64,000 nucleotides of DNA from VAXT01 sp963850415 (GTDB lineage Bacteria > Actinomycetota > Thermoleophilia > Gaiellales > Gaiellaceae), in assembly GCA_963850415.1 (NCBI GenBank), contig CAWKLE010000004.1:62001-126000 (forward strand), read 5' to 3'. Every line of letters starts with the position of its first letter. Positions within the stretch are counted from its first letter, which is position 1. The notes under the pieces were generated by a model. That model saw only the letters and a program-made list of their open reading frames with translations, was not told the origin of the DNA and searched no databases. Of this stretch, positions 59,028-64,000 are shown one piece after another. A program made the translations under genes and the position numbers.

Positions 59028-59209
59028 GAGGCTGAGTCTATTTCCTGATGCTTCAGCAGCTGCAGCACGCGCTGGAGCGAGGCCTTCATCTCTTCGGCAC
59101 CCTGCCGCGATGCCTCGTCGTCGAACGCCTTGGCAAGCTCAGCAGACACGTCACGCAAGCTCACAAGCCTGCGGATGATCTCGTCGTAGTCGTCGGGCTC
59201 GATGTTCAT
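59009..59209 (-). CDS. 66-residue helical protein, unknown function
   Basis: MNIEPDDYDEIIRRLVSLRD, then AELAKAFDDEASRQGAEEM and a VLQLLKHQEID helix: a small acidic helical bundle. No family recognised. ATG at 59209 overlaps the VOC gene stop (ATGA) and its end overlaps the acyl-CoA dehydrogenase start, so it sits in the operon. Confidence 0.68.
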   Translation of the reverse strand: MNIEPDDYDEIIRRLVSLRDVSAELAKAFDDEASRQGAEEMKASLQRVLQLLKHQEIDSASWPTIR

Positions 59210-59559
59210 CGATCGTGGAACACGGCTTCGACGTTGTTGCCATCGGGATCGAGCACAAAGGCCGCGTAGTAGCCCTGGTGGTACTTCCGCTCGCCGGGAC
59301 CGCCGTTGTCGCGATACCCGGCCTCGACCGCGATCCGGTGGAACTCCTCGACCTCCGCCCGGTTCCTGGCGGCGAACGCGAGATGCACGTTCTCCGTCAG
59401 CGGCTTGTCGTCCTGCGAGATCGAGACGTCGCCCCAGTCGGCGGCGCGCTGCTCCTCGTCCGACCACGGAGCCTCATACCCGAGGGGTGCGAGCACGGTC
59501 TCGTAGAACGCCTTCGACGCCGGGAAGTCCGACACCCTCAGCGTGACGTGATCGATCAC
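59206..59559 (-). CDS. VOC-family (glyoxalase/dioxygenase fold) protein
   Basis: 117 residues. IDHVTLRVSDFPASKAFYE opens the first beta-alpha module, and YYAAFVLDPDGNNVEAVFH gives the closing metal Glu. Metal-dependent lyase or resistance-type activity is possible. It is the start of the seven-gene run and lies 16 bp after the sensor kinase stop. Confidence 0.88.
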   Translation of the reverse strand: MIDHVTLRVSDFPASKAFYETVLAPLGYEAPWSDEEQRAADWGDVSISQDDKPLTENVHLAFAARNRAEVEEFHRIAVEAGYRDNGGPGERKYHQGYYAAFVLDPDGNNVEAVFHDR

Positions 59560-59575
59560 CCGAGCGCGTGCGCGA

Positions 59576-62308
59576 TCACTTATGAGGCACGCGCCGGGCC
59601 CGGGTGACGAATCCGTGCAGCTCGACCGACTCGGCTCTCGCCTCCGGGCTCAGAGCGGGTTCGGCGGCCTGGAGCTCGAAGAGGAACGTCGAGCCCTTCT
59701 TCCCGTTGGCCTCGACCCAGATCCGCCCGCCCATGCGGCTGACGAGCTCGTTGCAGATGTAGAGCCCGAGCCCCGTGCCGCCCACGCCGCGGGACATCTG
59801 CGGATCGAGGCGGTAGAACTTCTCGAAGATCCGCTGCTCCTCGCCTTCGGGGATGCCCAGGCCCTCGTCCCGCACCCAGAAGCGGACGTCCCCCTCGCGG
59901 CCCTCGACGCCGACCTCGATCGTGCCGCCGTCCGGCGAATACTTGATCGCGTTCTCGACGAGGTTGACGAGGACCTGGCGCACCTTGTCCTTGTCGGCCG
60001 CTACGAGTGGCAGCTCGTCGCCGGCGCTGACCTCGAGCGTCACCTCCGCGGGAGCGTAAGCCTGCGTCGCCTCCACCACGCGCTCGACGACCTCGACCGA
60101 GTCGAAGGGCTCCGAGCCGAGATCGAGGCGCCCCGCGTCGAGCTGGTTCGCGAGCAGGATCTCGTTCACGATCCGCCCGAGGCGCTCCGACTCGTCCGCG
60201 ATCAGCGAGATGAAGCGGTTCCGTCCGCCCTCGTCGAGCGCGAAGTCGTGGCGCAGGAGCGTCTGGGCGGCGCCGTAGACCGCCGCCAGCGGCGTGCGCA
60301 GCTCGTGCGAGGCCGTGGCGATGAAGTCGGCCTTCATCTCCTCCAGGTGGTGCACCTCGGTCAGGTCGCGGAACGCGTAGACGGTTCCTCCGTAGAAGTT
60401 CACGCCCGAGATCGAGATCCAGCGATCTCCTCCGTCCGTCTCGAAGGGGATCACGACCTCCGGCTGGCCGGGGTCGGGCGACGTCGAAACCGGGACCGTG
60501 TCGACCGCGTCCTTCCACCCCGGAATCGCGTCTGTCGCCGAGTGGCCGAGAACGTCGGCGGCCGGAATCGCGGTGATCGCCTCCGCCGCCGGATTCCAGA
60601 GGCGCACGACGCCGCGCCGATCCACGAGGAGCACGCCGTCGGCGACGTGGGCGACGACCCGCGCGGCGTCCGCGCGCTCCTCGACTGCGCGGTAGAGCCG
60701 TCCGCGATCGATCGCGAGGGCGATCCGGCCGGCGATGTCCTCGGCGAGAGCGAGGTCGTCCGCGCCGTACGTCTCGCCGGTCTGAGTTCGCGCGAGGGTC
60801 AGCGCTCCGAGCGTCCGTTCCTGGGCTCTGAGCGGGACGCAGATGGTCGAGCGCGCGTCGATTCCGCCGAGAATCGCGCCCTCCTTGCGGCCGTTCGTGG
60901 CCTCGCCGAGAGCAGGAACGATCTGCAGGCCGCCCGACTCGACGACTCTGCGCACAGCCTCCTCGGGCACCTGATCCGGAGCGAGCGCGGCCTTCTTGCT
61001 CAGGAGCTCCGCCCGCGCGACGGCGAGCCGCTCGAGGGGGCTCCCGTCTTCGATCACGTCGACGACGCACCAGTCGGAGTAGTCCCGAACGGCCAGCTCG
61101 GCGACCCGCTGGATCGCGCTCCGATAGTCGGTCGACGAGGCCAGCACCTGGCCGGCCTCGCGCACGAAGTCGAGGCGCCGCTGCCGTTCCACGGTCCGGG
61201 CCGTGGCCTCGCGCTCGGCCGCCAGCAGCCGCTCGCGCTCCTCGTCGGCCCGCTTGCGCTCGCCGATGTCGATGAGCAGCGTCTGCGTGTAGAGGGGCTT
61301 CCCTTCGGGGCCGCGAACGGTCGCCACCTCCTCGCGCACCCAGACGACTCCGCCGCTGCGCGCCAGCAGCCGGTACTCCGTCGTCCTCGGCGCTGCGCCG
61401 GTCGACTTCCGCTTCGCAGCGGCGAGCACCTCGTCCTTGTCGTCGGGATGCAGAAGCTTGCCGAAGAGCTGAGGATCGTCCTGCCACTCGGCCGGCGAGT
61501 AGCCGAGCAGCTGCTCGACCTGCGGGCTGACGTACGTGACCGCGCTCCGGTCGTTCGGCGCCGAGATCAGGGTCACGAGCGGGAGGGCCTCGACGAGGGT
61601 GCGATACCGGCGCTCGGACTCGTGCACCCGTTCGGTTGCGTCGGAGACGACGGCGCACGCGGCCACGACACCGCTGCCGTCGGTAACCGGCGCGAGCGAC
61701 ATCGAGACGACGAGCTCCTCACCGTCCCGTCCTCTCTGGGGGAGGTGGCTCCGGTCGACCCGCTCCCCCTTGGCCACTCGCTCGAGGGCAGCGCGGATAT
61801 GAGCCGCATCCTCTTCGGAGCCGAGCAGCGTGATGTCCGCGCCCTCGACGTCCTCCGCGCTGTGGCCGTAGATCCGTTCGGCCCCTCGATCCCAGCTCAG
61901 GATCTTGCCGTCGAAGTCGAGCCCGATGATCCCCTGGGCCGCATCACCCCGGACAGCGTCCAGCTCACTCGAGTCGCGTCGGCGCTCTTGCTCGGATCGA
62001 CGCAGCCGGTCGGACACGAGCCCGGCCAGGACCGCCGCCGCGACCCAGAGAGGCAGTGCGACGATCGCCCGCGCGGCGTGATCGACGACGAAGACGAAGA
62101 AGAGGGCCCAGCCTCCCGCGGCGACCAGAGCGCCCCATCGCGGCCCGACGAGGAACGCGACCGCTGCTGCGATCAGGAGCGCCAGCGCGGCGGAGGTCTC
62201 CGGCGCGGTGACATCGAGCAGCCCGAATGGAATCGTGGCGGCGGCCTCCAGCAGAAGGCCGATCGAAGCCACGACCCAGGCATGAGATCTGAACCACGTG
62301 GGCGACAT
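59576..62308 (-). CDS. Membrane sensor histidine kinase with PAS and GAF domains
   Basis: 910 residues. About four membrane spans at ~10-100; PAS at ~120-225, PAS with PAC at ~240-355, GAF at ~395-545, PAS at ~555-660. The HisKA box is FIATASHELRTPLAAV with phospho-His near 690; HATPase has NLVENAIKYSPDGG, DEGLGIP and GGTGLGLYIC. No response regulator is adjacent. ATG at 62308 is preferred over TTG at 62314. A TAGGGT box in the 102-bp upstream gap could be its promoter. Confidence 0.92.
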   Translation of the reverse strand: MSPTWFRSHAWVVASIGLLLEAAATIPFGLLDVTAPETSAALALLIAAAVAFLVGPRWGALVAAGGWALFFVFVVDHAARAIVALPLWVAAAVLAGLVSDRLRRSEQERRRDSSELDAVRGDAAQGIIGLDFDGKILSWDRGAERIYGHSAEDVEGADITLLGSEEDAAHIRAALERVAKGERVDRSHLPQRGRDGEELVVSMSLAPVTDGSGVVAACAVVSDATERVHESERRYRTLVEALPLVTLISAPNDRSAVTYVSPQVEQLLGYSPAEWQDDPQLFGKLLHPDDKDEVLAAAKRKSTGAAPRTTEYRLLARSGGVVWVREEVATVRGPEGKPLYTQTLLIDIGERKRADEERERLLAAEREATARTVERQRRLDFVREAGQVLASSTDYRSAIQRVAELAVRDYSDWCVVDVIEDGSPLERLAVARAELLSKKAALAPDQVPEEAVRRVVESGGLQIVPALGEATNGRKEGAILGGIDARSTICVPLRAQERTLGALTLARTQTGETYGADDLALAEDIAGRIALAIDRGRLYRAVEERADAARVVAHVADGVLLVDRRGVVRLWNPAAEAITAIPAADVLGHSATDAIPGWKDAVDTVPVSTSPDPGQPEVVIPFETDGGDRWISISGVNFYGGTVYAFRDLTEVHHLEEMKADFIATASHELRTPLAAVYGAAQTLLRHDFALDEGGRNRFISLIADESERLGRIVNEILLANQLDAGRLDLGSEPFDSVEVVERVVEATQAYAPAEVTLEVSAGDELPLVAADKDKVRQVLVNLVENAIKYSPDGGTIEVGVEGREGDVRFWVRDEGLGIPEGEEQRIFEKFYRLDPQMSRGVGGTGLGLYICNELVSRMGGRIWVEANGKKGSTFLFELQAAEPALSPEARAESVELHGFVTRARRVPHK

Positions 62309-62410
62309 GGTCAAGGGGCCGCAGGTGTCGTTTGGGGGAGCATGACCCAGTTCGCGCAGGAACGCGAGAACCCTAGCCGTTGTTCGTCTCGACGGCCTCG
62401 GCGCGGCCGG

Positions 62411-62776
62411 TCACTCGGGCTCGTGCGTGACGGCCTCGATGTTGTTGCCCTCGACGTCGAGCACGTAAGCCCCGTAGTAGTGCTCGTGGTAGACGCGGCG
62501 AACCCCCGGCGGGCCGTTGTCCCGTCCGCCCGCGGCCAGCGCCGCTGCGTGGAACGCGTCGACGCTGTGCCGGTCTGGGCTGTGGAAGGCGACGTGGACG
62601 GGCGCGCTCGGCTCGCCGCGCTGCGCGAGGAAGAAGTCCGGCTTGCCTCCGGCCGCGAAGCCTGCGCCCTCGACGAAGTCCATCGTCAGCTTGTAGCCGA
62701 GCGGCGCGAGCGCACGCGCGTAGAACACCTTCGCGGCCTCGACGTCGGCGACGTTGAGCGTTACGTGATCGAGCAT
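62411..62776 (-). CDS. VOC-family (glyoxalase/dioxygenase fold) protein
   Basis: 121 residues from ATG 62776 (MLDHVTLNVADVEAAKVFY). Metal-site regions HVAFHSPDR and YYGAYVLDVEGNNIEAVTH are present, matching the 59206 gene but clearly diverged. An in-frame ATG at 62785 is possible, but homologues begin MxDHVTL. It faces the amidohydrolase gene across 19 bp. Confidence 0.87.
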   Translation of the reverse strand: MLDHVTLNVADVEAAKVFYARALAPLGYKLTMDFVEGAGFAAGGKPDFFLAQRGEPSAPVHVAFHSPDRHSVDAFHAAALAAGGRDNGPPGVRRVYHEHYYGAYVLDVEGNNIEAVTHEPE

Positions 62777-62795
62777 CGCTGACATTCTTGCTGTT

Positions 62796-64000
62796 GTGAT
62801 CATCGAGAACGGGACGATCAGGACGATGGACGCGTCGATTCCCGTCGCCAGGGCGGTCGCGATCGCCGGCGAGCACGTCGCGGGTGGGGTCGGAACGCAC
62901 GAGACCGCGCTCGCCTCCCCCGATCGCGTCGACCTCGGCGGACGCTGCGTCCTGCCCGGCTTCAGCGACGCGCACGTGCACTTTCCCTCGTGGTCGCTCG
63001 CGCAGCGGGAGGTGCGCCTGGAGGACACGGCTTCGCTCGACGAGACCCTTGCGCGCGTGGCATCGGCGGTCGAGTCCGTCGAGCCCGGCCGCTGGCTTCG
63101 TGGACGCGGCTGGCGGAGCGGCGACTGGTCGCCCGCCGTCGAGCCCACGCGACAGGGGCTCGACGCTGTCACCGGTGACACGCCGACCGCGCTCACGGCC
63201 CGCGACTACCACTCGCTCTGGCTCAACTCTGCCGCGCTCGCCCAGGCGGACGGCGATCTCCAGGTCGAGGGAGGCGTGGTCGAGGTGGACGCCGACGGCG
63301 AGCCCACGGGCGTCCTGCGCGAGGAGTCGGCGTGGCGGTTCCGCGACCGCTTCCTGCTCGGGTCAGACGACGAGTTCGTGGACGCGATGCGGGAGGGACT
63401 CCGGATCGCCGCGTCCCGAGGAGTGACCGCCGTGCACGACAAGGACGGCTGGCTCGGGGCGTTGCGGTTCTGGCAGCGCCTGGCCGGCGAGGGCGGGCTC
63501 ACGCTCCGCGTCTGGCAGTCCCTGCCGTACGACCACATCGCCCGGCTGGAGGAGATCGGGCTCCGCGCCGGGCTCGGCGACGACCGGCTGCGCATCGGCT
63601 ATCTGAAGGTCTTCATGGACGGGACGCTCGGGCTCGCAGACCGCGCGAATGCTCGACGGCTCCGGGGTCGAGATCACGAGCCGCGAGGAGCTCGCCGAGA
63701 TCGTCCGCGCCGGTGCACGGGCGGGTTGGCCCGTCGCGGTGCACGCGATCGGCGACCTCGCGAACCGCGACGCGCTCGACGCCTTCGAAGAGACCCGCGA
63801 CGAGTGGGCGCCGCTCGGGCTCAGGCCGCGCATCGAGCACGCGCAGCTCCTGGCCGAGGAGGACATCCCGCGCTTCGGCCGGCTGGGCGTCACGGCGTCC
63901 GTCCAGTTCAGCCACGCCCCGTCCGACCGGGACATCGCGGACCGCAACTGGGCCGGGATGACCGACCGCGCATACGCCTACCGCTCGCTGCTCGACTCAG
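62796..64000 (+). pseudogene. YtcJ-like amidohydrolase, frameshifted and cut by the right edge
   Basis: About 400 codons visible. VIIENGTIRTMD and VLPGFSDAHVHFPSW open the family's metal barrel; FMDGTLG then needs SQTARMLDG, but the frame reads LADRAN. One extra G in 63630-63632 explains it; the corrected frame then runs AVHAIGDLANRDALDAF and LRPRIEHAQLL to the edge, with both later metal His. Related enzymes hydrolyse N-substituted amides or formamides. GTG at 62796 is the start. A sequencing error is possible. Confidence 0.75.

Overview
The window is very GC-rich, densely coded DNA with strong G/C third-position bias. Gene content points to a high-GC Gram-positive, most likely an uncultured member of Actinomycetota, class Thermoleophilia (Gaiellales or Solirubrobacterales type). 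Indicators are DUF1206 membrane protein, a class III cyclase/ATPase regulator, a Nei2-type glycosylase, a stand-alone LigD polymerase domain, and many leaderless genes with a TANNNT -10 box 6-10 nt before the start codon. No rRNA, tRNA, CRISPR array, prophage or IS transposase was seen. About 60 genes fill the window; nearly all gaps are under 110 bp.

Layout. 1-3.8 kb: envelope lipid genes (PLD-like fragment, DUF1206 protein, diacylglycerol kinase, two divergent PAP2 phosphatases). 3.8-11.8 kb: signalling (PAS-LuxR regulator; a 1035-aa cyclase/beta-propeller/peptide-binding-protein fusion; Crp-family regulator; diguanylate cyclase; cupredoxin-PASTA protein). 11.9-25.4 kb: catabolism, with 3-methylcrotonyl-CoA carboxylase subunits (13.7 and 20.5 kb), a methylglutaconyl-CoA hydratase-like enzyme, an acyl-CoA dehydrogenase, an M17 aminopeptidase, and a FAD oxidase/DHDPS-family pair. 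25.4-39 kb: persulfide dioxygenase-rhodanese, a double-frameshifted cyclase-ATPase, threonine dehydratase, MeaB GTPase, MFS transporter, B12/radical-SAM protein, HisC, GNAT, gamma-glutamyltransferase. 39-46 kb: membrane protein, FtsZ with a long N-terminal extension beside ParA, Nei glycosylase. 46-64 kb: Lhr helicase, TolB-like propeller protein, HhH protein, double-Nudix protein, a seven-gene minus-strand run (VOC to class V aminotransferase), a large sensor kinase, and a frameshifted amidohydrolase running off the right end.

Most notable is a set of short palindromic mini-repeats, some intergenic and some in frame inside protein genes. Family A (inner core GGGACC-W-GGTCCC or GGTGCC-W-GGCACC, outer arms related to GGACATGTC) has five copies: two intergenic, one in hisC and two in lhr. 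Family B (a shared 21-bp imperfect palindrome) lies in the same reading frame of a biotin carboxylase gene and a radical-SAM gene, giving the peptide TLQQTVT in both. A 60-bp palindromic insertion sits in the MeaB GTPase domain. They resemble Rickettsia palindromic elements in behaviour. Also notable are divergent gene pairs separated by only 12-23 bp whose -10 boxes overlap each other or the opposite start codon.

Coordinates and motifs come from direct reading. Family names come from remembered signatures; no database search was run.
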